DNA of 64,000 bases from Nannochloropsis salina CCMP1776. Lineage: Eukaryota; Sar; Eustigmatophyceae; Eustigmatales; Monodopsidaceae. The DNA is taken from positions 310,001 through 374,000 of the forward strand of contig SDOX01000001.1 in assembly GCA_004565275.1 (NCBI GenBank). Reading direction: 5' to 3'. The translations under genes and the position numbers were made by a program. Positions 31,401 through 42,856 of the stretch are shown one piece after another. The notes beneath the pieces were generated by a model, which did no database searches, was not told where the DNA came from, and worked only from the letters and a program-made list of their open reading frames with translations. Positions within the stretch are counted from its first letter, which is position 1. The number at the start of each line of letters is the position of its first letter.

Positions 31401-32214
31401 GCTGCCCCAATTTTTCTACGGCACAGTGTCTCTGTTTTCCGGTCAGCCAATCTACGAGGATATCATTTATCAGCTCGCTAATGTTTTGTTCACGGCCACT
31501 CCCATCGTTGCCTTGGGAGTTCTCGACCGTGACGTTCCTGTGGACAGTGCTTTGAGCACCCCTGCCTTGTACAGGGATGGCATTGAGCGGAGATTTCTCA
31601 ATCGCAGCGTCTTCTTAGCATGGATGATGGAAGCCATCGTGCATGCCATCCTGATCCTCTTTTTGCCCTTGCTATCTTTCGGGTATTTCGATGTCTTGCC
31701 TTCGGGCAAAGCTGTGAGCATCTGGGAGCTAGGCACAATTGTATTCCTGTCGTTCTTGACTGTCGTTTCGCTCCGCTTGGCCGTAGAGGTTCTAGAATGG
31801 CAAATCGTCATCACTTCGCTCATCCTCCTATCCGTTGCTTTGTGGTGGATGAGTTGGGTGGTGCTCAACTTCTGGCTCGCAGTGGCTCCGGACATTTACG
31901 GGTCGATATCGGTCTTTCCCGAGAGTAGCCGATTCTGGTTCACCTATCTTTTGGCCACGACGGCTTGCTTTGCGATCACTTTCGTGGTTGAGTCAGGGTC
32001 TGTGGTCTTCGCGCCTACTCGGAGTCAGGTCTTAAGAGAGCGACTACACGCACTCGACAGTGTCGACAGAGAGAGAAAAGAGAAGGGGAGGGCAAGCGGC
32101 GATCGAAAGGATACTGCCGAGGGCTCTCATGTTCCGGATACGTCAAGGGAAAAAAGCATGGCAGCAGTTATGCCTGTAGAGCAATCACAGGAGGAAGGGC
32201 ACATGAGCGGCTAA
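28467..32214 (+). CDS. P4-type ATPase, phospholipid flippase catalytic subunit
   Basis: Exons 28467-29616 and 29744-32214 (intron 127 bp, GTGCGT...CCTTCAG, phase 1) give 1,206 residues. The join makes 'MLPISLLVTLDMVKFFQG', the conserved M3-M4 PISL element of P4-ATPases. Key motifs: 'MTANLDGETNLKAKE' (actuator loop DGET), 'FSDKTGTLTCNVMEF' with the phosphorylated Asp near residue 441, 'VLTGDKVDTAINIAHSC', and '[36 protein letters not shown]'-type hinge starting at about 31186. An N-terminal 'FVPQNLWRQMHRAANVYFL' block and about ten membrane helices fit the family. The enzyme moves phosphatidylserine or phosphatidylethanolamine to the cytosolic leaflet, usually with a CDC50 subunit (not in window). 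The C-terminal tail (about 70 residues) is basic/acidic and variable. No missing key residue seen. Confidence 0.96.
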
Positions 32215-32438
32215 GCAGCTGTCAAATGATGATACAAATGGCAAGCCTAGGGGAATGGTTGTACACTACAATTACAGGTCAAAGCTTTGGATGTCAGGCG
32301 CTAGTGAATAGTCTTATTTTGTTTCGTAAATGGTTCGCAAAATTACATGTGAAATGCGCGAAGCAGATCGTTTTCTATTCGCCATGTCCTTCGATCAAAT
32401 TCTGTTCGCGATGACATTTATTTTTGCTTCGCGCCTTG
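32215..32438. other. short gap between convergent genes
   Basis: 224 bp, AT-rich, 3' UTRs of the flippase and amidohydrolase genes. Confidence 0.4.
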
Positions 32439-33491
32439 TCACTTCAGCTTGTAGACCTTTCTTGCCGTTTCTATGAACAACTGGCGCTGCTCCTCTTCCG
32501 GAAGGTCAGCGACCAAAGCGTGCTGGGCCAACACCAGATTTTCCAAAGAAGTCGGATGGCAATCTCTTCCTAACAGGCATTTATCCACAGGAAAGTTGCT
32601 CGCGAACATGCACCTCGAGGGCCCAAACCACTTGATGGTATCGCGGACCCGCGCTTTGACGACAGCGTGGGCGTTCGTGCAGGCTGCTCCTGCCGCGTCA
32701 CCTTGAGTATCATCGCTCTTACTATCGCCTTCTCCTTTTCCCGTATCATCACTTTGCCATCCACTCCGTATGTACTCTAGCATGGACAGCTTCACGAACA
32801 CGTTCGGCAGCGCCGCCAGGGCCTGCATCCCTCGTTGCCACACAGTTATGCGCCGCGCATCTTCCTCCTCTCCCGCGCCAAGCTTCAGACACCCCATATG
32901 ATCGAGGATCACGACTGTGTCTGGAAAGGCTTGAAGGAAAGAGGCGGCGTCTTGCAGCTGAAACCAGTTCACTTGCAAGTCAAAAGAAAGCTTCCGAGGC
33001 CCCAGCAACGCAAATCCTTCCTTAAACGATGGCGACCCTCCGGTCAAATAATCTCCACGCTCTACTTGTGGCCACGTCAGGCTAGGGTCTTCGGCCGAGT
33101 GGTTCAAGATCATGCGGACGCCCACCAAACGGGTCCCCGCTACGTGACGGTGCGCCTCGATGACTGCTTCTGCCCTTGGCATGTCGCTCAGCTTGACGAA
33201 CACCACAAGGTTCACATTTCGTACTCCTTCCGCTCCGAGTTGTTCAAGCACGAAATGAGTCTCTGCCACCGGGTCCAGGCCGTCCTCTGCACCTTCGGCT
33301 TGTCCAACGATGGCTTCAACATGCACCGAGCCTGACACACCTACCCCACAGTCCTCTTCATAATTACGGAAGCTGTACACAGGCAACTCCTTAAGCGTCA
33401 GCTCTCCAAGATTAGAATTCGGGTGCGTTTTGTTATCCCAAATGTGAAAATGTGGGTCGAGAACGGGCAACGGCGGTGTAGTGGTAGGCAT
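32439..33491 (-). CDS. amidohydrolase family 2 (metal-dependent TIM-barrel hydrolase)
   Basis: 350 residues, single exon. Starts 'MPTTTPPLPVLDPHFHIWDN', with the HxH-type metal site placed at the first strand as in Amidohydro_2 enzymes (PDC/ACMSD and lactonase relatives). Other conserved elements: 'SGSVHVEAIVGQ', 'GVRMILNHSAEDPSLTW', 'FDLQVNWFQLQDAASF', 'DTVVILDHMGCL' (His-metal), 'ALPNVFVKLSMLEY' and near the C-terminus 'FGPSRCMFASNFPVDK' with the catalytic Asp-equivalent in a SNFP block. The group cleaves lactones, amides or decarboxylates ring acids; substrate cannot be told from sequence. A linker at about residues 245-265 is rich in Asp/Ser/Lys and probably disordered. Often annotated as 'uncharacterised y4mH-like' in other genomes. 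Confidence 0.88.
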   Translation of the reverse strand: MPTTTPPLPVLDPHFHIWDNKTHPNSNLGELTLKELPVYSFRNYEEDCGVGVSGSVHVEAIVGQAEGAEDGLDPVAETHFVLEQLGAEGVRNVNLVVFVKLSDMPRAEAVIEAHRHVAGTRLVGVRMILNHSAEDPSLTWPQVERGDYLTGGSPSFKEGFALLGPRKLSFDLQVNWFQLQDAASFLQAFPDTVVILDHMGCLKLGAGEEEDARRITVWQRGMQALAALPNVFVKLSMLEYIRSGWQSDDTGKGEGDSKSDDTQGDAAGAACTNAHAVVKARVRDTIKWFGPSRCMFASNFPVDKCLLGRDCHPTSLENLVLAQHALVADLPEEEQRQLFIETARKVYKLK

Positions 33492-34289
33492 CTTGCGAGA
33501 GAGCGGATCAACGTACTGCAGTTTAGAAGTGTGACGTTCGACTCAGTTTGATATGGGAAAGTAAGTCGGGGAAGCAACTTTTCTACACACCCGTGACACT
33601 TGCCTGCAAAAAAGCGTTAAAAAGTGGTAAACGAGTAAGAACACAATCGTGATGCACACCCTGCCCACATTCGTACGCCGACTATAAAAGCCGCCAAACA
33701 GACTTGCGGCCATATGATTGCACTGTGATACAGCCATTCCAAAGGTGACGGACAAGCAGACACAGTGACCTTTGAGTGACTGCAAACCTTGCATCATTTA
33801 CGAAAGAAAGGTGGCGCGCAGGGAGACACACCTCGCCTTCGCTTCGTGTCACTCCACAGGAAATGATGTAATATATCCCTTCAACTTCCAACCTCCCCTC
33901 CCTTTTCTACCCTCACAACTATCTGACCAGAACTCGTGCCTTTCGGTCTTACACCAGAATTATCTACTTTTTGCCATAGTATACGGAAATCCATCAGGCC
34001 TGTCCGTTCTGAAATCGGAATTCGATTACTACTGTGACAAGTCCCCTTCGTCCATCGTTCTATTGAGACATGTAATGAAAGCTTTTCTCAAATAGCAAAA
34101 AAGTTAAGTGTATTTTGCATGAATACCACGGTCGCCCAGAATTATACAAAATACTATCGAGGTCAGAAGTATGTACAATATTTCTTTCATTGTGCTTTTA
34201 CATGGTGACACGCGGAAATTTCAGGCGTGTCGATGCGCAAGTACCGATTATAGCTTCGTCTATTATATACATCCCCCACGCGGGCACAT
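33492..34289. other. 0.8-kb intergenic region upstream of the amidohydrolase, downstream of DCAF1
   Basis: Both flanking genes are on the minus strand. A 107-codon plus-strand frame (33772-34095) lacks an ATG at its start and resembles nothing known. AT-rich; nothing else seen. Confidence 0.4.
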
Positions 34290-37200
34290 CTAATTGTCAT
34301 CGTCAGAGCCTGAATAGTCGCTGTCATCGTCGTCCTCATCGTACTCTTCATCCATGAGAAGTGCCGCCAGTTCATCATCCGCGCCATCATCACCATCAGA
34401 GGAGTAGCTTCCGTCGCTCTCGGATGACGCCGAGTCCGCGCTGCTCTCCTCCCCACTCCCATCGCCTTCACGCTCCTCGTCATCCTCGCTCAACGCCGCC
34501 AGCGCTTCCTCCAAATCACTTTCATTGAGCCCCTCTAGGGCCTCGTCCCCATCCTCATTCTCGTCATCATCCTCGTCCTCCACGAGCTCGGCCCCGCTCT
34601 CGTCGTCTTCCTCCTCCTCCCCCGCCCACTCGTCGTCCTCCTCATCCGAAGAGTGCGCGTCGTCCAGGTCCGAATCTGCCTCGTCGGGCCGCCGGCGTCC
34701 CACCTCGTACAACCGGCAGACCGCGTCGTCAGCCGAGAAGGGACCCATCGGAGCCCCGGAGCCTTCCACCACGGACACGTACAGGTCCACGTCATCCACG
34801 GCAACGTCCAGGACCTGCCTCTCCATCTCCTGAACATGGATGGTCGCGTAGTCGGCTGCGTCAATGACCTGGGCCGTGTGGCAGAGGAGAGAGAAGGGAT
34901 GGTTGGCCGACAGGGTGCGTTGTGGAGCTGGCACTTGCGCCTCTGTGAGCGAACGAGAGTCATTTTCCCCCAAACAGGGCCCGCGCCCCATGCCCCTCTG
35001 CCCACCTGAAAGCAAGTCAATTCCCGCGCGCGTTTGCTGCTCGGGCGGAAATTCACGTCCGCCTCGTCCAGTCCCCCCGGCCGGTAGGCATATAGGACGT
35101 CGCCGGACGCCGAGAACTTGACAGCGCACTGCTCGACGCCCGGCATCATGGTCCGCAGGGACTGCGTGCGCAGGTCCCACACCGTCCCGTCCAGGAGGAC
35201 ATCGATCCCATTCGGGTGGAAGGCTCCGAGATTGCTCCCGCCGTGGCTCAAGCGGTCGAAACGATGAACCACGCTTGGCTCTCGGTCGTCCCACAGGACG
35301 CCATCGCACAGGACCAGATGATTCTCCGCAGGCGAAAAGCTCACGTTCAGGCTCCGGAGAGCTCCTGAAGCCAACCGCGGTCCACTTGTGTGGGGGGGGG
35401 GCTGCGATCTCAGCGACGGATGGTGTGCGTCAGCTCCCACGCTCAGCCCCACCGCGCTCTCATCCTCCTCAGCCCCGCTTCCGCTTCCTCCCTCGCCCGC
35501 CCCGCTCCCTCGCGTCCCTCCTCTCACTCTGCCGCCTCCCAGGAGACCAAGCCCTTCCGCGCCAGCCGCTCCTCCTCCCACACCTCCGCTACCCACCCGC
35601 AAAGAGCGCAGGAGGGTCCCAACTTCTGCATCATATATGAGCGCGACGTTCTCGTTCGAAAGGCCGGCCACCCGCGTGCCGCTCGCGTCAAAGACCGCCG
35701 CCCGCAGCCCCGGCAGGGTCAGATACGGCGTGTCCAGGTCATCTGGGGCCCACAAGCTCGTCTCTGCTTGCAGCTCGTTCTCTAAAGTCACCTCGCTCGC
35801 TGAGGTGAGGAGCAGGGGGCGGGCGACGAAAGGAGATACGGCCATACTGGATATGCGGTAGGCATGGCAGTCCCAGGACCGCTCCAAGTCCGAGGTCCAG
35901 AGGTTGAACAGGTGCACACAGCCGTCCTCTGTGCCCGCCCACAGCCGTCCGGGCGACCCTTTTGAGAACACCGAGCAGGCCAACGGATGTGCGGACTCGT
36001 CCCGGAAAGAGCGCCAGGGCCGAAAGCGGCTGTAGACGAGGGAACGCGTGTGCTTGGGGCCTTTCCAGCCTCCCCACGGGGGCCGGACTTGGCGCTGGTG
36101 GAGGCGACGCGAGATGTTGTGCGCGGCACCTGCGAAAGAGTTCAGGTAGGGCTCGGGACAGCGGTGGGGGAGAGCGAGGGAGAAAGGCGGGAGGACGCAG
36201 ATGGGATTCGGGCACTGCTCGTGCTGCCGGCGGAGGTACTGCACGACGATCTGGTCCAAGGTCGTGGAGCCGCTGACAGGGGGAAATCGCTGCTGCACGT
36301 AAGGCAACGGGCCACACCTTCCCGCGCTGGACGGCAAGGGAGGTAGCTTGTAGGCTGACGGGAAGGGCGAGGGCAGGTCGATCAGAGACCGGGATGGAGT
36401 CTGCCGGCCGGGCCTGATCCCCGCCTGGCGGCCCAACGATGATGGATGAGGCGACATTCCTCGAGGCGCTCGGCGAATCTGCAGGCCCGCGGAGTAAGGA
36501 CGACCCGAGCGCGGCACAGGACTGTGATGCGGCGCTTCGCTTGCGGTGACCGAGGCGGCTGTCGCCTCTGTTCCCCCTGAGGCCTCAGGCCCTGGGACTC
36601 CGTTTCCCTCGGAAGGCGGGGAGCAAGTCAGCAACGGACTTGAGACGGCGCCCTCGGTCTTGGGCTTGATGCTCGCGGCACATGATCTATCGACGAGGCA
36701 CAGTCCTTTCTCTCCCAGCGAGGACCGCCGCACGACGGGAGGGAGCGACACAGGAGGTTCATTGGACGCAGAGGCCTTTCCCTGGAAACTCATACCGGGG
36801 CCGCGCTGCAATGTGGGAGAGGTCAGATCGGAAAAGCCGCGCATGGATGGCCGGCTAAGGGGTGTGTGGTTAGCTACTGTGGTGGAGGCCAAGGGGGCAG
36901 AGTGTACACGTGTTGGCGTCAATGTCGGCCGCAGAGGGGCGGGCGCCGTTGCAGGACCACCACTTGTTGTCTTCTCAGGCGTGCTTACCGCAGCGCTTGC
37001 TCCGGGCCCCTGGTTCGCTTTGGACATACCTGCCAGTCGCGGCTTTTTTATGAACCGGGCAGAAGGGGGGGAACCTCCTCTTACAGACTCGGGGCTCTTC
37101 ACGCGGCCTAGAATACTCTCGTGGGAAGCGCTATGAGTGCCGTCGTTAGCCTCTTCTGCCACCCCCCCCCCTCCGTCCCCGACACAGCTGTCTCCCTCGC

Positions 37201-39910
37201 TGTCAGCCGTGTCGCCCGCTCGTTTCGCAGCGGGCGCCGAGTCAGGGGACAGGAAGGCAAGGTTAAAATCCCTAGCAGACTCGATCGGTCCGAGAGTAAG
37301 GTCTTCTTGGTCCCTGATTCCGAGACCGCCCGTATCGCCATCAGCCTCCACCGGACGCGCTGGCGCCGGCAAACGCAAGCCCGCCTCCATCTCCAAAACG
37401 CGCGCGGCCTGGTGCAGCCCCTGGGCGTACAGGTGGTCGTGGATGAGGTGGAGGAGGTCCGCGGGGTCGTAGGTGATGGGCGTGCGCGTGACGATGGCGG
37501 CTTTCTCCAGTTTCCAGGAGGCGGGGTCCATCGCGTCCGAGTGCGAGACGGCGGAGGCCGGTCGGCCTGTGACGCGGGCGATGAGCTGCAAGGCTGCTGA
37601 GCGTAAGTTCGCATAGTGCTCCGTGCCTGCCCGCTCCAAGACGGGTCCCGCACGAACTACCTCCGAGAGTAAAAGACCCACCCGCATCTTCTCCAGGATC
37701 TGGGAGATGGCGGGCTCCTGTGCCAAGCCCAGCAGCGCCCGGGCGGCGAGCATACGGATCTCGTCGGCCGCCTGTATGCAGCGGCGGTAGCGGAGGAGGG
37801 AGACCAGGACCTTGATCCCATCTTTGGAGCGCAGATCCCGTCGCACCGCGCAGCGAGTCTTTTCCTCGGTCGGGTCGAGAGCGAGGTCCTGGGCGGGCGC
37901 GGGCGCGGTCCCTGCCGAGCCTGTCGGCCTCTCCTGGGTTTCTCCAGGCAAAGCCTCTCCGAGCCCGTCTGGCGCCGCAGACAACGCATGGGGAGGCTGT
38001 AATGACGCGGACCGAGGACAGAGACAATTACAAAGAACACGCAGGGCCCCGCGCATGACCTCGGCGTCCCGCTGGGCCTGGCCGGACGCGGTCTCCAGAA
38101 GGATCTGCATCCCTGTCCGCTCCTGTTCGGGCACGGGCACAAGACAGGCCTCGAAGATCGCGACGGGCGACAAGGTGGCCATCTCCAGGCAGTCCAATGC
38201 GAATTTTGCGGTCTCAGCGGCCCCCACACGCCCGGTTGAGGAGCAAGCTACCACGTTCAGAAGGATGAGGAGGCCGCGGTGGTGTAGGAGCCTCCGCAGC
38301 GGGGCCCAGCCGGGCGGGAGGTGGAGGGCACCGGAGCGGACCCGCGCGAGTAAGGTCTCCGTGGCACCCTCGTCGATCTCTACAGGCCGGAAGGAGGAGG
38401 GAGGCACGACGGACGCGGCGATCATGTCCTGGGAGTTGAGACGAGGTCGTTTCCCCGGGGCGGGAGGCGGGGCCTCGGCCTCTGCTGAGGCCGCCATGAT
38501 GGCTAAGTGCACGCGAAGGTAGTGGCGAAGGCATAACGTCGTGTAGTGGGCGAGCTGACCACGGCGTTGCGTGCCGTGCACGGCGTTGAAAGAGTTGGCG
38601 GGCCCTGCGCTGGAGGCGCCGGACCGGAGCAGGTTTAGGAGGGAGTAAAGACCACTGCAGGCGCTCGGGGAGGGGGGCGCCTGATCGCCGCTGCTGGCGT
38701 CGAAGGCGTGTAGCACAGGGCGGAAGGCCAAAGCCATGCCGAAGAAGAGGACGATGCTCTTCTGCACAGCTTCCTGCGGGCACTGGAGAAGGCTGATGGC
38801 GTAGGAGATGAGGCGGCGGAAGGTCTCTGGGGGCAGGCGGCAGACCTCCTCCATCACGTTGGCAAGAGAGGCCAATCCGAACAGACACATGGCCAAAGCC
38901 GCATGTAGCTGAAAGGCCTGCGGGCCCTCGCTAAGGGTGATCAAGTGCTCAACCCCCGCCGCCTCCTGGACGAAGGTCATGGCGAACTTCTTGTGCGCCA
39001 GCAGTCGGGATGTGAGCTCGATGGCGGCCAGGAGGCAGCCCGGCTCGCCACGTTCAAGGCCTCGGAGCACTATGTCCACACCCTCCTCTTGGAAAAAAGG
39101 CGCAAGGATCTCCTGGTATTCGCCCATGGCGGTCAGGCAGCTCAGCCTGTACAAAACCGCCCGCCGGGACATCTCTCGGGGGGAGAGGCCGCGCAAGAAG
39201 GCGGGCAGGCGGGCTTGAGACCCTTCTCCATCGAAGCTCTGCGGCGCAGTGTGCAAGTGCTGGAGCAGTGCTGTGGGGACAGACGTGCGCACCACGTAGT
39301 CGGCCACGTCACGGTCCAGCAGGAGCACAGCCAGGAGTCCGGTGGCGAAGGCCAAGAGGGCTTGCCGACAAGGGTCCGCAGCTCCCTCCTCAGCAGGAGG
39401 CACACTCACCCACTCTATCAGCCGTTCAAAAGCTGACTCCTCACGTAAGGCATGATAGATAGGTGGGGGGATTTTGTCAGAATACAGCGGCGCCGAGGCC
39501 ACCAGGAGCCGGGCCGCCGCCGTCTGAGCCTCTAGGTCCGCCGACAAAAGCAAGCCTACCACCACCTCCTCGGGAACTTCGTCCGAGTCCATTAAATCAG
39601 ACAACAAGTTTCCTATCAGAAACTCTTGTCGCTGGTTTACGTACGGCAATCGACCTGGAGTGTTAGCGTACTCCGCCTCCGCCGCCTCCAACGACCATGC
39701 AAGCCGATCGGTCAGGCTCACACATTCCGCGAGCAATGGTCGAGAGGCTGACGGCCCTGTCGCGGCCGAGAACGCAGAGTACGCTCTATGCAGCTCGTAC
39801 ATTCCGATAGAGAAGTCCTCCTGGTTCGTGTACGGCTCATTGTCAGCAGGAGGGGGAGGGACAGGTGCGGGGGAGTGCAGGGCCTCAGGTAGGGAGGTGA
39901 AGGTTTCCAT
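34290..39910 (-). CDS. DCAF1: DCAF1 (VprBP): substrate receptor of CUL4-DDB1 ubiquitin ligase
   Basis: Exon 1 is 39910-35006 and exon 2 is 34868-34290; the 137-bp intron (GTGGGC...GGCCCAG, phase 0) was chosen because it yields 'LTCFQVIDAADYATIHV', matching human 'SFRTFNATDYKPIATI'. The protein has 1,827 residues, close to plant DCAF1. Parts: an armadillo-like N-terminal half (about 1-780), a LisH motif ('LIHDHLYAQGLHQAARVLEM', about 815-850), a long Ser/Pro linker, a WD40 propeller (about 1290-1680) with 'DGTVWDLRTQSL' (a WDxR box that contacts DDB1), 'CRLYEVGRRR', and a very acidic tail (last ~130 residues) as in animals and plants. CRL4-DCAF1 ubiquitinates nuclear proteins in replication, chromatin and growth control. 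Acidic and GC-rich repeats create long spurious frames on the opposite strand. Confidence 0.95.
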
Positions 39911-40248
39911 AAACTGGAGGGGAGGCCTCGGGGGAGTGATAACAATCCCTGTGACTTTGATGGATTGATGAGTGCGCTAGGTAGCTTTATCCGAGCTTAT
40001 GATAGCCTAAAACTACCGATTTAAGGACAAAGCGCTCGCAGGGCTGTAACCGATGGCCGCCGGCGGGAGGTCTAGGGGGTGGGGAGGTTGAAAAGGGCTG
40101 ATATTGCGTCTCTGTCCGTGTCACAACGATGACCGCTGCCTCGTCAACTGGTTAATATTATTCACGTTTCATCACGAGAAGCTTCACAGAGGTAGGCCAC
40201 TTTCCAGGAGTAAAATTCAGGCATTCCATAGCTGCGTGGAACGCAGAC
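39911..40248. promoter_or_regulatory. divergent intergenic region (DCAF1 / DUF4211 gene)
   Basis: 338 bp separate divergent start codons at 39910 and 40249. Promoter role by position only. Confidence 0.4.
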
Positions 40249-42505
40249 ATGCCCTTTCGAGCACGCAAGGATGAGACTTTCTCCGATGATGAGGAAGACG
40301 AGGAGGAGATTGTCGTGAAGCGCGTGCGTAATCGTCTCAGTGAAGGCACAACGCCTGGCATCACTTTAATCGCTGTGGAGGAGGAAAGCAAGTCCCGAAC
40401 GATAAAAAATGAGTGGGGTCGTAAGGCCTCCTCATCTGTCTGCGATGAACAGGACGGCTCAGAATTGGACGCATGCTGTGAACCCAAGACGCAGTCTAAA
40501 GTGGTTCAAAGCGGAGACATTTCCTCATTCTCTTGCTCCTCTTCAGGGTCTTCGCGTCGCCGACGGGTCCTACTTGATGACGAGGAGGAAGAAGACGAAG
40601 AGGAGGGACACATAGAGGAGGAAAGAAAAGGTACAAAACACATTGTCGGGCGTTTTAATCGCTCTTTATCGGCTACAAAGGGGCGCCGTGCCTCTTTTCT
40701 CAGTAAAGATGGACGAGTATCGGAAGATGAAGAGGGAAGCGAGGACCTGGATGATTTTATCGTACCAGATGACTATGAGGAGGACGACGAGTGGGATCAG
40801 CATAGGCGCGACAAGAGAAGAAGAGGGGGGGTATTGAAAAGCCGTAGGACAAAAAGTATCAAGGATACCATGAAAAAGGACCTCTCATCCAGGTCGCGTC
40901 GGAAACGAAAGAGCACATACGAGGAGGAGGAGGAGGAGGAGGATGAGGAGGGTAGGTACAGGGGCGACATGAGTGATTTCGTTGTGGACGATGACTATGT
41001 AGAAATGATGGATGAAAAGGGAAGCCGGTCTTCTGCGAAGCAGACGCAAACGAAGAGGGACAGAGCTCCGCCTAGAGCGAAGGGGCAGAGGCAGCCTGTC
41101 AACAAGGAGCATGGCAGAGAGGAGGGGAGAGCGGGGAGGGAAGCGGCGCCGATCAAGGTCCGTGCATCAGAGACGGCGCATCGTCGGAAAATCGTTCTCG
41201 ACAGCGACGATGAGGACAACGAGTCACCAGCCGAGTACAAAGGCGGCGACCGGAACGGCGCGAGGGGTGAGGAGGAGGAGGAGAAGGAGGAGGAGGAGGA
41301 GCAGGAGGAGCAGGAGAAGGAGGAGGAGGAGGAGGAAGAAGAAGAAGAAGAAGAAGAGGAGGAGGACGATTCTGAGTCCAGCGTTGACGAGACGCTGATG
41401 CACATGCGTGCCTACGCTAAGATGGCCCTGGAGGAGGAGGAGCGCATGCCGCTCTTCATGACGCGTCGGAAGATGAGTCTCAGGGAGGCCTTCGCCCTTT
41501 ACGTGGAAATGCTCGCCAGCAGTCTGGCAGACCCGGACTTCCGGTCGGGCATGCGGCGACATCCGACGGGTCAGGTCTATGGGCGCTTCAGCAATGCCAA
41601 GAAGTTTCTAGAAGACCAGCTGTGCACACGGCGGGAGTCGTTGCTGGGCTCGATGCAGTGGAGGCCGCTGTGGGTGGAGGAGCTGCGCTCGCGGCCCCGG
41701 TTCCAGTGGCTGGAGGCCATCGGTGAGCGCCCGGACCGGTGCATGATCTGCGGGCGCCGCCGCCACCCGTGTGCTTTCCAGGTGCTGCTCTCGGGGCCGC
41801 GCTACGACAGTCGTGCGCTGTGGGAGAGCCGGAACTGGGAGTCGGCCTTGCCCTGCTCGGTCGAGGCGCTGGGCACCCCCGGAGGAGGCGGAGGAGGAGA
41901 GGCGGAGAGAGGAGGAGTGGGAGGAGGAGGAGGCAAGAAAGCGGGAAGAGAAGGGGGAGGAGGAGGAGGAGGAGAGGGTGAGAGAAGGGAGGAGCAACGG
42001 CTGGTGGGACGCGGGGTCCACGTGCCAGTACAAGTCCCTGTGCTACTCACGGATGACCCACTACAAGTACTGCCTCCTCCGCCGCATCGCGCGGCGCTTG
42101 AAAGGCTTCGCGACTGGCGGGGCGCGCTCTCGGCGGGGGCGACGGGCGCGCGAGAGGGGGGCGGGCGGGCCGCGTCCGAGGAGGAACGCTGCCGGGTCCT
42201 GGGCGGTGGTGCTGCCTGTGGCCGAGCTGATGCAGGAGGCGGGGTGGGTGGAGGCCGAGTTCGAGCGCATGAAGACGCTCTTGGATTTGGTGGAGGGCAT
42301 GATGATGGACAAGCGCGCGTCGGCGAGCAAGACGCTTGAGCGGATCGAGCACCTGTGGAGTGATGAGGAGGGCGGGGGATTTGCAGGATGGCAGGGAGAG
42401 GGGCAGCGTCGAGAGAAAAGAGAGGACAAGGAGAGCGAGGAGGAGGATAAGGAGGAGGGTTTGGTTTTCGTGCCGGGGCGACGGGGCTACAACCCTCTCG
42501 TGTAA
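40249..42505 (+). CDS. DUF4211-domain nuclear protein, acidic N-terminus; one frame change near 41880
   Basis: The N-terminal ~380 residues are Glu/Asp/Arg/Lys/Ser-rich with long acidic runs (a GAG/GAA repeat tract at 41260-41375) and basic clusters, typical of disordered chromatin proteins. The conserved part begins 'MSLREAFALYVEMLASSLADPDF' and continues 'WRPLWVEELRSRPRFQWLEA', 'CMICGRRRHPCAFQVLLSGPRYD' (zinc-ribbon-like CxxC), then in the +1 frame 'GWWDAGSTCQYKSLCYSRMTHYKYCLLRRI' and 'WAVVLPVAELMQEAGWVEAEF'. This equals the DUF4211 layout of animal QSER1/PRR12 and fungal relatives, where QSER1 protects DNA from methylation. The frame must shift by one base around 41875-41890 (after 'SVEALGTP'); either a base miscount at the CCCCC run or a short intron in the purine-rich 41885-41995 stretch. 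Function in algae unknown. Confidence 0.7.
41260..41375 (+). repeat. GAG/GAA trinucleotide repeat encoding a poly-Glu tract
   Basis: Nearly pure purine on the plus strand, GAGGAG with interspersed GAA and AAG, within the DUF4211 gene. It encodes about 35 mostly Glu residues. Prone to length change. Confidence 0.85.
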
Positions 42506-42856
42506 GAGGGGAGGCTGCCCTCCTGAGGAAGCCTGCAGCCCTCTCGAACAGGAGGCCAGAGCTCTCTGGAGGAAAGAGGGGGGTTCAGCGGGATGACGGA
42601 AGAAGAGTGATGGAGAAGATTCTCAATGCGTTGCGAGCAAAGTGGAGGTGAAAGCAAGAACAAAGGCCAAGCGAAGAGGCGAGAAAGTCGAACTCGCGTC
42701 TCACATCGGTGTCCCCAGCCACTTGTCGTTTACTTCAATCCTCCCTTTTACCCTCCCCCCCCCGTGCGTCCTCCCTCCCCCATGCCAGCAAAATTCAAGG
42801 CTCAAGCGGCGGGTGAGACTCCTGCTTGCCTTCCCTGTTGGCGCCGCCCCCTCCAT
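42506..42856. other. intergenic between convergent DUF4211 and RNPS1 genes
   Basis: 351 bp; 3' UTRs. A C-rich patch lies at 42745-42785. No gene seen. Confidence 0.4.

Noticed and set aside
33772-34095. 107-codon plus frame as a gene
   Set aside because: No ATG at its start, no family, no splice site pair that improves it.
34535-35003. Continuation of DCAF1 exon 1 frame past 35006
   Set aside because: It reads the intron and then the acidic tail out of frame, giving Arg/Thr-rich nonsense; exon 2 in the other frame matches the DCAF1 acidic C-terminus.
40995-41562. Poly-Ser minus frames opposite the DUF4211 gene
   Set aside because: Reverse of the GAG repeat tract encoding poly-Glu.
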